DNA from: Dactylis glomerata
Lineage: Eukaryota > Streptophyta > Magnoliopsida > Poales > Poaceae
Direction of reading: 5' to 3'
DNA: 64,000 bases
NCBI GenBank assembly: GCA_007115705.1
Contig: QXEO01000548.1
Coordinates: 10,242,383-10,306,382 of the forward strand
Shown here: positions 22,968 to 35,064 of the stretch, piece by piece
Numbering within the stretch: position 1 is the first letter of the stretch
Layout: each line of letters opens with the position of its first letter
The notes under the pieces: generated by a model
Told to the model about the DNA's origin: nothing
Database searches by the model: none
What the model saw: the letters and a program-made list of their open reading frames with translations, nothing else
Made by a program: the position numbers and the translations under genes

Positions 22968-23724
22968 GTTAGGTGCATACACTCCCATACTCTAAAGTGT
23001 GTTTTGTTCTAGATGTGGGCATGGAAATAGGGGGAGTGCGGTCCTAATTGATTGGACTATCCCTCCCCCCATAATGCCAATAGTAAGCATATTGTTCTAT
23101 CTTGTCATTTGTGACAATTTGAGCTTAATTGATGAGTCTAGGTTTTGGGCCCAAGATATATCTTCGTAGTGCCATGCCTATATACTCATACATGGTGGCC
23201 ATTGGCCACGGACCTCCTTTGTGGAGGAGTTTCCCATTTGGATTTATTTCTTTATCTCTTCTCTATGGGAACGTGCTCATGTTTGGTCTTATTTGGATTT
23301 ATTTGCAGGTTTGCAAACATGAGCATTTTGTACCACACAGTGACATTTTACTCCATCCCAAGCCTATCTCATCCACAAACTTCCTAAAAATCTCTCAATG
23401 ACATGTCCTTTCCACCATATATGTTGATCTGGCCGAGGGGGGCCGGAGACTCCGGGGTTCATCCCGGAGACTCCGGTGGGTCGGAGACTCCGGGGTAAGT
23501 ACTGGAGACTCCAGCCCGGGCAGTTTCAAAAATCACACATAGGGCATGGGGTGGGGAAGAACGGTTCATTCTTCCCCATCCACCCATGTGCCCCTACTCG
23601 CCCTCCTGCCGCCCCCTCATCGGAGATCGCCGCCCAGAGCCCTTCCAAGCCTCGAGATCTGCCGTGCCACCGGCAAAGCTCATCTTTGAGGGTGTGGGAA
23701 CCTTCCCACCAATCAGTTTGCGCC

Positions 23725-23734
23725 ATGGAATCTG
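23725..23734 (+). pseudogene. first exon of SIRE third (env-like) ORF
   Basis: ATG in a strong start context (cgccATGGaa) followed by a donor site G/GTAAAC at 23734-23735. Joining to the acceptor ttcacag/GTGCAGG at 43148 gives an in-frame Gly codon and continues into the large third ORF. The exon is 10 nt long. Original intron length would have been about 385 bp; it is now more than 19 kb because an Athila-like element carrying an Angela-like element landed in it. The exon is an inference from frame and splice consensus. Confidence 0.55.
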
Positions 23735-23817
23735 GTAAACTTGCTCTTCATCTCCTCCATATAGTTCTCTCTAGATCTATGAGATGTGCATGTTTCCCAT
23801 AGTTTGAGATGGTGTAG

Positions 23818-25329
23818 TGATACGTCCATTTTGCATCACTATTTTGTATCATAATTTACTGTTATTCATTGATATATTTCATATTTAGAGTTGATACTTA
23901 TGTTATTTCCTTTGTTTTCACATGTTTGATGATCATTGGAGGATTTGCTGCCGGAGTCAGGATTCTGCTGGAAAAAGGACCACCAAGGGACCATATTTTG
24001 AAGATCAGGAAAATTCCAGAAAAATACCAGGAAATTATATTTTCCCAGAAGACTCAGGAAGCCGGAAGGAGGAGTCGAGAGGAGCCAGGAGGGCCCCTCA
24101 CGCCAGGGTGGCGCGGCCTGACCCCTGGCCGCGCCAGTCCTGTGTGAGGCCACCCTGGCCCACTTCTGGTCTCGCCCCTTCGCGTATTTCATCGTCTCCG
24201 AAAACCTAAGTCAAAGGGGGGGCTCAGAGATAGACACCGCCGCCTCTGCGGGGCGGAAAACACCAGAGAGAGAAAAGCTCTCCGGTAGGCAAAAATCTGC
24301 CGGGGGAATTCCTTCCCGGAGAGGGGAGATCGTCGCCATTGTCATCATCATCGCACCGGACTTCATCGGGATCATCATCATCATCATCTCCATCACCAGC
24401 ACCTTCATCTCCATCATCACCACGCCATCCCGCTGTAACATCTTGAGTTGGATCTTGTTATATTCATAGGGGAAACTTTCCCGGTGTTGATTACTCTTGT
24501 AGTTGATGCTATTGAGTGGAACCGTTGAATTAAGGTTTATGTTCAGATTGTTATTTACCATTATTTCACCTCTGATCATGATCCATATGATGTCTTGTGA
24601 GTAGTTCGTTTAGTTCTTGAGGACATGGGAGAAGTCAAGATGTTAGTAGTGAATTATTGTTGAGAATATTTAATGGTTTGATATTGGTGTGGTGCTATTT
24701 CACTAGTGGTGTCATGTGAACGTCGACTACATGATACTTCACCATTTATGGGCCTAGTGAGATGCATTGTGTATTTGGCTACCAATTGTGGGGTTGCTGG
24801 AGTGACAGAAACCTAAACCTCCTTTGGGAAACTGTTGCACCAGGGAGCGTAGGATCTTAGAGTTTAAGGCTGTGGTTAGATTTGTCTTAATTACTTTCTT
24901 GTATTTGCGGATGCTTACAGGAGGGTATAATCACAAGTGTGTATTTATCCTAGTAAGGGTAGTGCGCTAGCACAGGTTCACCCCCATAACACCTATCAAA
25001 CCAATAAAGACTATTGGCTTTATGAAGCGAAAGCTCTTGACAGAAACTCCCGTGTGTCCTCGAGAACGTTTAGTTATTATAAGTTACACAACCGGCTTGT
25101 CCTTTGCTGAAGAAAGGATTGGGCCACTTGCTGCAATTGTTACTACTGTCTTTTATTTACTCGCACTTAATTTACTCGTATTACTAAATACCCCTAAAAA
25201 CCTGGTTGCTAGTATTTACAGTGAATCCTTGATCAAAACCACTCATCAACACCTTTTGCTCCTCATTGGGTTCGACACTCTTATTTATCGAAAGTACTAC
25301 GATACACCCCCTATACTTGTGGGTCATCA
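23818..25329 (+). repeat. 5' LTR, Athila-like element
   Basis: Starts TGATACGTCCATTTTGC, ends GTGGGTCATCA. It contains the U3 inverted repeat at 24092-24151 and a CAT/CATCATC-rich stretch at about 24340-24425. Confidence 0.93.
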
Positions 25330-25340
25330 AGACTATTTTC

Positions 25341-25358
25341 TGGCGCCGTTGCCGGGGA
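25341..25358 (+). other. primer-binding site, tRNA-Asp type
   Basis: TGGCGCCGTTGCCGGGGA, identical to the site at 12587-12604, 11 bp after the LTR. Confidence 0.9.
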
Positions 25359-25449
25359 GTGTAGCGCTATTGAAGAGTGGAATTGGTAAAGGTAACCGTC
25401 ACTGTGAGTATTGTTTTATTTTTATTTTTTATTTTTATTTTACTCTGCT

Positions 25450-26405
25450 ATGGAGAACTCTCCATTTGGTTTCCTATTTGGAAACACATCTACCACTACT
25501 GCTGCACATGTGGATGAACCACCACCGCCACCACCTGCTGAAATTGATCCTTTTAAAATACCTATGAAAATTGTTGGGCGTATTATGGATAACTGCTATT
25601 CAGGAGATGGAACTGTCCATCCGGGTGATCACTTATTATTTATACATGAATTATGCGAGTTGTTCAGATGTGCAGGTATTTCACCAAGCCAAGTCAAGAA
25701 GAAATTATTCTCTTTATCATTGAAAGGCAGAGCTGAGGAGTGGTATCAACTACTCTAAGATGGTCCATCTATGGCATGGGAGGATATTGTACCTCTCTTT
25801 TATTCCAAGTTTTATCCTCCAAGTGAAATCCATAAAGATCGTAACCGGATATATAATTTTTGGCCTCATGATGGAGAGAGTATTGCCGAAGCGTGGGGGA
25901 GATTGAAGTTACTAATGCTCAAATACCCCATTCATGAGCTCTCCAATAATATTGTTATTGATAATTTGTATGCGCGACTTACTCTTCCTGATAAGGATTA
26001 TTTGGATGCTTCTTGCTTTGGATCATTTACTCATATGAAAGAAGATGCTAAGTGGAAACTTCTTGACCGTATACAAGAAAATGCTAAAGGATGGGAAAAC
26101 AACAAAGGTAGGAAGTCAGGTATAAACTATGATTATGAATGCATTAAATCTTTTATGGGGACCGATGACTTTCATAGTGTTAGCACTGCTTATGGTCTTG
26201 ATTCACAAATACTTGCTAATTGTCTTAAGGCCTTTGCCTCTTATCTTGATGTTCCAAAGAAAGATTGGAACAAATATCATGCGCCTTATAAAGATTCTAT
26301 TAGTCATATACCTGTTGCAGCTACTGAAGTTTGTACTGTTGATAGCATTGTGCCTGAGCCTTATTTTGAGAATACACCTTTCCCTGCTAAGGTAAAGAAG
26401 TATTC
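25450..26405 (+). pseudogene. gag of Athila-like element, with stop codon, interrupted by Angela element
   Basis: Starts at ATG 25450 (MENSPFGFLFGNTSTTT). The retrotransposon Gag domain is visible: DHLLFIHELCELFRCAGIS, KKKLFSLSLKGRAEEWYQLL, then a TAA at 25756-25758 and continuation in the same frame with WEDIVPLFYSKFYPPSEIHK and GESIAEAWGRLKLLM. These are the classic plant Ty3 Gag signature segments. The frame continues to VKKYS at 26405, where the Angela-like element has inserted at TATTC, and resumes at 35070 (TLVSVSNKS). Confidence 0.88.
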
Positions 26406-28115
26406 TGTTGGAATTATGCCCTAGAGGCAATAATAAAGATGTTATTATTATAATTCTTGTTCATGATAATGTTTATATTCCATGCTAGAATTGTATTAAG
26501 CGGAAACTTTAATACTTGTGTGGTTTATGAACAACACCGTGTCCCTAGTACGCCTCTATGGACTAGCTCATTGATTAATGATGGTTAAGGTTTCCTAACC
26601 ATAGACATGAGTTGTCAATTAATAATGAGATCATATCATTAGGAGAATGGTGTGATGGACAGACCCAAATAAAGCAGAGCAATTAGATCGTGTCATCGTG
26701 TTCATCTTTGCGAAGCTTTTCCTATGTCATGTATTGTATTCCTTAGACCATGAGATAATACAACTCCCTAGTATCGGAAGAAAGCTTTGAAGTCATCAAA
26801 CGTCATCCTATGTGAGGGTGATAATAAAGGTGTCTCTCAGGTGATCGGAAAGTACTTGTTGAGTTGTATGTATCGAGATGGAATTTGTCCCTCCCAAGTC
26901 GGAGAGATATACTTCGGGCTCACTCGGTAATCGATATCAACACCGCTTGCAAGCATGTGGTTAAGGAGTTAATCACAAAGTGATATTGGATTACGGAACG
27001 AGTAAAGTACTTGCTGTGAACGAGATTGAACTAGGTATGCCGATACCGACGATCGAATCTCGGGCGAGTAAAATATCGTGAGACGAAGGGAATACAAATA
27101 CGGGATTGCTTGAATCCTGACATCGTGGTTCATCCGATATGATCATCGCTGAGTGCGTGGGAGTCAATATGGGTTTCCAGATCCCGCTGTTGATTATTGA
27201 TGGAGATCATGTCCGCGTATTCTCGAACCCGTAGGGTCACACACTTAACGCAAATCAACGCTAGGGTAGTATCGGGATATATGTGAAACTGTTTCAGAGA
27301 GATACGGAATTGTTCCGGGTGGAAATTAGTATTTATTAATTGTATGAATTAATAGATATTAAATACTATTTATTTAGTAGAAATAAATAGAAAGAAAGAA
27401 AGAAAGAAAAAAAAAAGGGAAAGCATGCATGCATGGCATGCTCACGTGCATGGCGCGCATGCAATAACGAAGCGTGCAGGCCTCGCCCCTGGCGCGCTGG
27501 CGCGCTGGCTCGCTCGGGCCTGGCTTGGCTGGCTGGTGCAGGCCGCGCTGGTGGAGTCTCGTCCGGCTGCTGTACGTGCTCTACTCTGATACGATCAGAG
27601 TTCGACTCGGTGCAGGCCAGGATTCGCTCCGGCTGGTTTTGCTCGGGCGCTTATAAAAGTTCAGCGCACGCAGCCGGTTGTTTGACACAAGTTTCTCTGC
27701 GAAGCCGCTGCCCGCTTTCTGAAGCCTCTTTTTCCGTTCTTTCTCCACCACGCAAACAGGCGAAGCCCTGTCGGCGTATACTCTCCACCATAGACACCAC
27801 GCCGTCGTGTTGTCGATCCCAACTACCACTCCACCATATCTCGCTGGACCGGGAAGGCGGAGTCGTTGGTGCGCTGTACGTGTGCAACTCTCGGAGGCGC
27901 CGCCACTTGCGGCGTAGGATCGGATCGGATCGCGAGGAGGAGAAGGCTAGTACGACTACGTCAACCACGTTCTTTTGAACGTTACCGCTGTGCGAATCTT
28001 CAAGGGTATGAAGATCTCATCTACCCCTCTCGTTGATTACATCTCCTAGATTAGATCTTGGCTTTCTTGTTTGTTGCGTAGAAAATTTTTGTTTACTATG
28101 CTACGAAACCCTTCA
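26406..28115 (+). repeat. 5' LTR, Angela/BARE-like element
   Basis: 1710 bp, TGTTGG...CTTCA. It contains an AAAG microsatellite near 27390-27417 and a GC-rich segment before the TATA box. The 181-codon frame at 27433-27978 is repeated at 34382-34927 in the other LTR and spans the expected promoter, so I do not treat it as a gene. Confidence 0.95.
27652..27659 (+). promoter_or_regulatory. TATA box of Angela/BARE-like LTR
   Basis: TATAAAAG in the context gggcgcttataaaagttcagc; repeated at 34601-34608. It is the expected core promoter for full-length element RNA. Confidence 0.75.
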
Positions 28116-28116
28116 G

Positions 28117-28128
28117 TGGTATCAGAGC
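28117..28128 (+). other. primer-binding site, tRNA-iMet type (Angela)
   Basis: TGGTATCAGAGC, one base after the LTR end at 28115. The leader from here to the start codon (28129-29342) is noncoding on the plus strand. Confidence 0.92.
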
Positions 28129-29342
28129 TAGATCTATGCGTAGATGTGTTTCACGAGTAGAACGCAACATGTTGGTTGCGGGCGTTGATGTTTTCTGTTG
28201 CAAACTTCTTGTTGTGTATTTCTTATGGCGCGGTATAGTGAGATCGAAGCGGTCCAAGCCAACTTTACGCGACCGCGTTCGCGAGACCGGCTCCGCACTT
28301 GACGTGTGGCTTGTTCCATACATGCGGCTGGTGGATGCCAGTTTCTCTCACTATAGTAGTCATGGGACTTACATCGGATGTTAGCAACCATAATATCACC
28401 GTTGTGGCTTTTCGTAGGTAAGAATCGTTCTTAGCTTGCTACTCCCATAAGCCACGTAAAACATGCAACAACAAAGTAGAGGCGTCTAACTTGTTTTTGC
28501 AGGGAGTGTTTTGTGATATGGTATGGCCCAAGACATGATGAGTATGAATTGAGTTGTATGCAATGATCATGTTTTGTAATCTTTCACGACTTGCATGTCG
28601 ATGAGTTCACAACCGGCTGGAGCCATATGGTTGTCTTTATAATTGTGTATGACCTGCGTGTCAACTTCTTATACGCCATGTAGTAGCTTTACTTTATCGC
28701 TAAATAGTTAGCAATAGTTGTAGTTGCTATTCGTGGTGGAGGCAATCATGGTGGAGTGATGGAGATCATGCCGGTGCGCACAAGATGGAGATCATGGCGC
28801 AGAGATTGGCTATACCATGTCACATAAAATTATATGCATGTGATGTTTATCCTTTTATGTATCTTATTATGCTTAGATCGCGACGGTAGCATTATAAGAT
28901 GATTCCTCACTTAAAGATCAAGATAAAATTGTGTTCTCCCCTCGTATGCGCCGTTGCGAAAGTTCGTCGTTTTCAAGCACCTCGTGATGATCGGGTGCTA
29001 TAAACTCTACGTTCACATACAACGGGTGCAAGCCAGTTTTGCACACGCGGAAAATACTTGGGTTTGACTTGACGAGCCTAGCATGTACAGACATGGCCTC
29101 GGAACACACGAACCGAAAGGTTAAACATGAGTCATATGATTGATATGATCGACACTGAGTTGTCCACCATTGAAACCACATCTCTTCTCATGAAGATCGG
29201 ATTAGGTGTGGTGAATTTGGATCGTGTTCACTAAACAACTTGAGGGATGTTGAATTTAGTGGGAGTTCATCTAGTATTTTGATTAAGTTGAACTAGTTAT
29301 CATGGACATAGTCTAAATTGTACTTGCTATGTTGTAGATCAA

Positions 29343-32300
29343 ATGGCAAAGTCCAACTTCAACTTCAACGTGTTTGCTGAGAAAGAAAAGCTTAAAAACA
29401 ATGGGTCTAACTTCACCAACTGGTTCCGCAATCTGAGAATCATTCTCGCTGGCGGACAAAAAGCCTATGTACTTGACAAAGTGTTAGGTGTCACCCCTGC
29501 TGCAACTGCGAAAACTGAAGAACTTGCTGACTTCAATGCTCGTAGAGATGATTGTGATGCGATTATGAGTACCATGCTGTTTTCTATGGAACCGGAACTT
29601 CAAAATCGTTTTGAGAAGTACCGCGGGCCTTATGAGATACTTGAGGAACTGAAAACCATGTTTCAGACTCAAGCCCGTTCTGAGAGATATGAGATCTCTG
29701 AGAAGTTCTTTAACTGCAAGATGGAGGAAGGGAGTTCCGTTAGTGAGCACGCCATTAAGATGTCGGGCTACACTCAACGCCTTGAGCAACTGGACTGCAA
29801 GATTCCAGAGGAGCTCAAGATTGACAGAGTTCTGCAATCACTCCCTCCTAGCTACAAAGGTTTTGTAGTTACTCATAATCAAATTGGTTCCACTGATACG
29901 ATCACTGAGCTCTTCGCTAAGCTGAAAGCTGCGGAGGTGGATATCAAGAAAGACAATCATGTGTTGATGGTCAACAAGACCACTAGCTTTAAGAAAGCTA
30001 AGGGTGCAAAGGGATCTTTCAAGAAAGGCAAAGGCAAGCACGTTGCCCCTGCTGAGAAGAAGCTCAAGTCTGGACCTAAGCCGGACACTGAGTGCTTCTA
30101 TTGCAAGGTCAAGGGTCACTGGAAGCGCAACTGTCCTAAGTACTTAGCAGACAAGAAGGCTGGCACCATCAAAGGTATATTTGATATACATGTTATTGAT
30201 GTCTACCTTACTAGCGCTCGTTGTAGTGCCTGGGTATATGATACTGGTTCAGTTGCTAATATTTGTAACTCGAAACAGGAGCTACGGAATAGACGGCGGC
30301 TAGCAAGGGATGAGGTGACGATGCGCGTTGGCAATGGATCAAAAGTTGATGTGATGGCCGTCGGCACGCTCTCCTTAGTTTTACCTTCGGGATTAGTTTT
30401 AAACCTTAATAAGTGTTATTATGTGCCTGCGTTGAGCATGAACATTATATCTGGATCGTGTTTATTGCAAGACGGTTATTCATTTAAATCTGAGAATAAT
30501 GGTTGTTCCATTTATATGAATAACATCTTTTATGGTCATGCACCTGTTGTGAATGGTTTATTTCTTCTGAATCTCGAAAGCAATGAAACACACATCCATA
30601 ACATTGAGGCTAAAAGATGCAAAGTAGATAGTGATAATCCAACTTATTTGTGGCACTGCCGTCTAGGTCATATTGGTGTAAAACGCATGAAGAAACTCCA
30701 TTCTGATGGACTTTTGGAGTCTCTTGATTTTGAATCATTTGACACGTGCGAACCATGCCTCATGGGCAAGATGATCAAAACCCCGTTCTCCGGTATAATG
30801 GAGCGAGCAACGGACTTGTTGGAAATCATACATACCGATGTGTGCGGACCAATGAGTATTTCGACGCGCGGTGGATATCGCTATTTTCTCACTTTTACTG
30901 ATGATTTAAGTAGATATGGGTATATCTATTTAATGAAACATAAATCTGAAACATTTGAAAAGTTCAAAGAATTTCAGAACGAAGTGGAAAACCATCGTAA
31001 CAGGAAAATTAAATTTCTACGATCCGATCGTGGAGGTGAGTATTTGAGTTATGATTTTCTCACGCATCTTAAAGCAAGCGGAATCGTTTCGCAACTCACG
31101 CCACCCGGAACACCACAGCGCAATGGTGTGTCTGAACGCCGAAATCGAACTCTATTAGATATGGTCCGATCAATGATGTCTCTTACAGATTTGCCATTAT
31201 CATTTTGGGGTTATGCATTAGAAACCGCTGCATTCACTTTAAATAGGGCACCATCTAAATCCGTTGAGACGACACCGTATGAACTATGGTTTGGTGCTAA
31301 ACCTAAGTTGTCGTTTCTTAAAGTTTGGGGATGCGAAGCTTACGTCAAAAAGTTGATGCCGGACAAGCTCGAACCCAAAGCGGAGAAATGCGTCTTCATA
31401 GGATACCCTAAGGAAACGATTGGGTATACCTTCTACCACAGATCCGAAGGCAAAGTGTTTGTTGCAAAGAACGGATCCTTTCTTGAGAAGGAGTTTCTCT
31501 CGAAAGAAGTGAGTGGGAGGAAGGTAGAGCTAGACGAGGTTATTGAACCTTCTCTCGAGTTGGAGAGTAGCGCAGCACCAGAAATTGTTCTGGCGCCACC
31601 TGCATCAACAAAAGAGGAAGCTAATGATAAAGATCATGAAACTTCGAACGATGCTACTACTGAACTTCGCAGGTCGACAAGGTCACGTGCCACTCCTGAA
31701 TGGTACGGCAACCCTGTCTTAACCGTCTTGTTGTTAGACAACAGCGAACCTGCGAACTATGAGGAAGCGATGATGAGCCCAGACTCTGAGAAATGGCTAG
31801 AGGCCATGAAATCCGAATTGGGATCCATGAGCGAAAACCAAGTGTGGACTTTGGTGGACCCTCCTAGCGACCGTAAGGCCGTTGAGTGCAAATGGATTTT
31901 CAAGAAGAAAACGGACGCGGATGGTAATGTTACTGTCTATAAAGCTCGGCTTGTCGCAAAAGGTTTTCGGCAAGTTCAAGGTGTTGACTACGATGAGACT
32001 TTCTCTCCCGTAGCGATGTTTAAGTCCATTCGGATTTTATTAGCAATTGCTGCGTTTCATGATTATGAAATATGGCAGATGGATGTCAAGACTGCGTTCC
32101 TCAATGGCAACATTGATGAAGAGTTGTATATGATGCAGCCCGAAGGTTTTGTCGATTCTAAGGATGCTAATAAGGTGTGCAAACTTCAGCGTTCCATTTA
32201 TGGACTGAAGCAAGCATCTCGGAGTTGGAACCTTCGTTTTGATCAAGTGATCAAGAATTTTGGATTTGTTCCAAATTGCTACGAAGCTTGTATCTACAAG

Positions 32301-33326
32301 AAAGTGAGTGGGAGCTCGGTGACATTTTTAGTACTATATGTGGATGACATATTGATTATTGGAAATGACATCGATATGCTTAACGATGTGAAGAGTTATT
32401 TGAATAAATGTTTTTCAATGAAAGACCTAGGGGAAGCTGCTTATATATTAGGCATCAAAATCTATAGAGATAGAGAAAGACGCCTAATAGCTTTAAGCCA
32501 AAGTACATACCTGGACAAAGTTCTGAAGAGGTTCAGAATGGATAAAGCAAAGAAAGGTTCATTGCCCATGTTGTCAGGTAAGATATTGAGCAAGGCTCAA
32601 TGTCCAGCTACAGTAAAAGATAGAGAAACTATGATCAAAGTGCCATATGCCTCGGCCATAGGTTCTATCATGTATGCCATGCTGTGTACTAGACCGGACG
32701 TGTCCAATGCTCTTAGTTTGACGAGCAGATACCAAAGTGATCCAGGAGTGGAACACTGGACAGCCGTAAAGAACATCCTAAAGTATTTAAATAGGACTAA
32801 AGAAATGTTTTTGGTCTATGGAGGTGACGAGGAGCTCGTCGTAAAAGGTTACGTCGACGCTAGCTTCGACACCGACCCGGATGATTCTAAATCTCAGACA
32901 GGATACGTTTATATTTTGAATGGTGGAGCTGTGAGCTAGAGAAGCTGCAAGCAAAGCGTGATCGCGGGATCTACAACTGAAGCGGAATACATGGCTGCTT
33001 CGGAAGCGTCAAGTGAAGGAGTTTGGATCAGGAACTTCATCACTGAGCTTGGTGTGGTTCCAAATGCCTTGGACCCACTGGAGATATTGTGCGACAACAC
33101 TGGCGCCATAGCACTGGCTAAGGAACCAAGATATCATCCAAAAACCAAGCACATCAACCGCCGTTTCCATATAATTCGAGATTATATATCAGATGGAGAT
33201 CTGAAGATTAGCAAAGTACATACAGATCTGAATGTCGCAGATCCGTTGACTAAACCTCTTCCACGAGCAAAACATGATCAGCACCTTAATGCCATGGGTG
33301 TTAGATTGTTGCCAGATGTAAACTAG
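29343..33326 (+). pseudogene. Angela/BARE-like gag-pol polyprotein with a single amber codon
   Basis: One frame of 1328 codons from ATG 29343 (MAKSNFNFNVFAEKEK) to TAG 33324-33326, broken only by TAG at 32937-32939 (codon 1199). Gag occupies about residues 1-250; CCHC knuckle CFYCKVKGHWKRNC at 251-264. Protease active site DTGS at 300-303. Integrase: HHCC region (YLWHCRLGH...CEPCLMGK) and the triad D499, D562, E598 with the canonical 35-residue spacing. RT: MDVKTAFLNG and YVDD with Asp 1001/1002. RNase H: YVDASFDTD, then the amber, then STTEAEYMAAS, LCDNTGAIAL, TKHINRRFHIIRD and VADPLTKPLP. The amber follows AVS where copia relatives usually have Trp (inference), so a single G-to-A change could explain it. 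Confidence 0.93.
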
Positions 33327-33342
33327 ATTATTGACTCTAGTG

Positions 33343-33354
33343 CAAGTGGGAGAC
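33343..33354 (+). other. polypurine tract, Angela element
   Basis: caagtgggagac directly before the 3' LTR start TGTTGG; the standard site for plus-strand DNA priming in this family. Confidence 0.75.
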
Positions 33355-35064
33355 TGTTGGAATTATGCCCTAGAGGCAATAATAAAGATGTTATTATTAT
33401 AATTCTTGTTCATGATAATGTTTATATTCCATGCTAGAATTGTATTAAGCGGAAACTTTAATACTTGTGTGGTTTATGAACAACACCGTGTCCCTAGTAC
33501 GCCTCTATGGACTAGCTCATTGATTAATGATGGTTAAGGTTTCCTAACCATAGACATGAGTTGTCAATTAATAATGAGATCATATCATTAGGAGAATGGT
33601 GTGATGGACAGACCCAAATAAAGCAGAGCAATTAGATCGTGTCATCGTGTTCATCTTTGCGAAGCTTTTCCTATGTCATGTATTGTATTCCTTAGACCAT
33701 GAGATAATACAACTCCCTAGTATCGGAAGAAAGCTTTGAAGTCATCAAACGTCATCCTATGTGAGGGTGATAATAAAGGTGTCTCTCAGGTGATCGGAAA
33801 GTACTTGTTGAGTTGTATGTATCGAGATGGAATTTGTCCCTCCCAAGTCGGAGAGATATACTTCGGGCCCACTCGGTAATCGATATCAACACCGCTTGCA
33901 AGCATGTGGTTAAGGAGTTAATCACAAAGTGATATTGGATTACGGAACGAGTAAAGTACTTGCTGTGAACGAGATTGAACTAGGTATGCCGATACCGACG
34001 ATCGAATCTCGGGCGAGTAAAATATCGTGAGACGAAGGGAATACAAATACGGGATTGCTTGAATCCTGACATCGTGGTTCATCCGATATGATCATCGCTG
34101 AGTGCGTGGGAGTCAATATGGGTTTCCAGATCCCGCTGTTGATTATTGATGGAGATCATGTCCGCGTATTCTCGAACCCGTAGGGTCACACACTTAACGC
34201 AAATCAACGCTAGGGTAGTATCGGGATATATGTGAAACTGTTTCAGAGAGATACGGAATTGTTCCGGGTGGAAATTAGTATTTATTAATTGTATGAATTA
34301 ATAGATATTAAATACTATTTATTTAGTAGAAATAAATAGAAAGAAAGAAAGAAAGAAAAAAAAAAGGGAAAGCATGCATGCATGGCATGCTCACGTGCAT
34401 GGCGCGCATGCAATAACGAAGCGTGCAGGCCTCGCCCCTGGCGCGCTGGCGCGCTGGCTCGCTCGGGCCTGGCTTGGCTGGCTGGTGCAGGCCGCGCTGG
34501 TGGAGTCTCGTCCGGCTGCTGTACGTGCTCTACTCTGATACGATCAGAGTTCGACTCGGTGCAGGCCAGGATTCGCTCCGGCTGGTTTTGCTCGGGCGCT
34601 TATAAAAGTTCAGCGCACGCAGCCGGTTGTTTGACACAAGTTTCTCTGCGAAGCCGCTGCCCGCTTTCTGAAGCCTCTTTTTTCGTTCTTTCTCCACCAC
34701 GCAAACAGGCGAAGCCCTGTCGGCGTATACTCTCCACCATAGACACCACGCCGTCGTGTTGTCGATCCCAACTACCACTCCACCATATCTCGCTGGACCA
34801 GGAAGGCGGAGTCGTTGGTGCGCTGTACGTGTGCAACTCTCGGAGGCGCCGCCACTTGCGGCGTAGGATCGGATCGGATCGCGAGGAGGAGAAGGCTAGT
34901 ACGACTACGTCAACCACGTTCTTTTGAACGTTACCGCTGTGCGAATCTTCAAGGGTATGAAGATCTCATCTACCCCTCTCGTTGATTACATCTCCTAGAT
35001 TAGATCTTGGCTTTCTTGTTTGTTGCGTAGAAAATTTTTGTTTACTATGCTACGAAACCCTTCA
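33355..35064 (+). repeat. 3' LTR, Angela/BARE-like element
   Basis: 1710 bp, offset 6949 bp from the 5' LTR with no length difference; three substitutions seen. TATA box copy at 34601-34608. Confidence 0.95.

Larger units (their letters stand above)
26406..35064 (+). mobile_element. Ty1/copia Angela/BARE-1-like element, nearly intact, very recent
   Basis: 8659 bp with two 1710-bp LTRs that differ at only three positions on reading (for example ggct/ggcc near 26940/33889). Target duplication TATTC (26401-26405 and 35065-35069). The LTR start TGTTGGAATTATGCCCTAGA is that of the Angela/BARE-1/WIS group. Primer site, long leader, one gag-pol frame and polypurine tract are all present. At the commonly used grass LTR rate (1.3e-8 per site per year) the divergence implies under 0.1 million years, with a wide error from only three differences. 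One amber codon in RNase H is the only visible coding defect. Confidence 0.95.

Noticed and set aside
27433..27978. 181-codon ORF with Cys/Arg-rich N-terminus
   Set aside because: It is repeated in the other Angela LTR (34382-34927) and spans the TATA box, so it is LTR sequence, not a gene.
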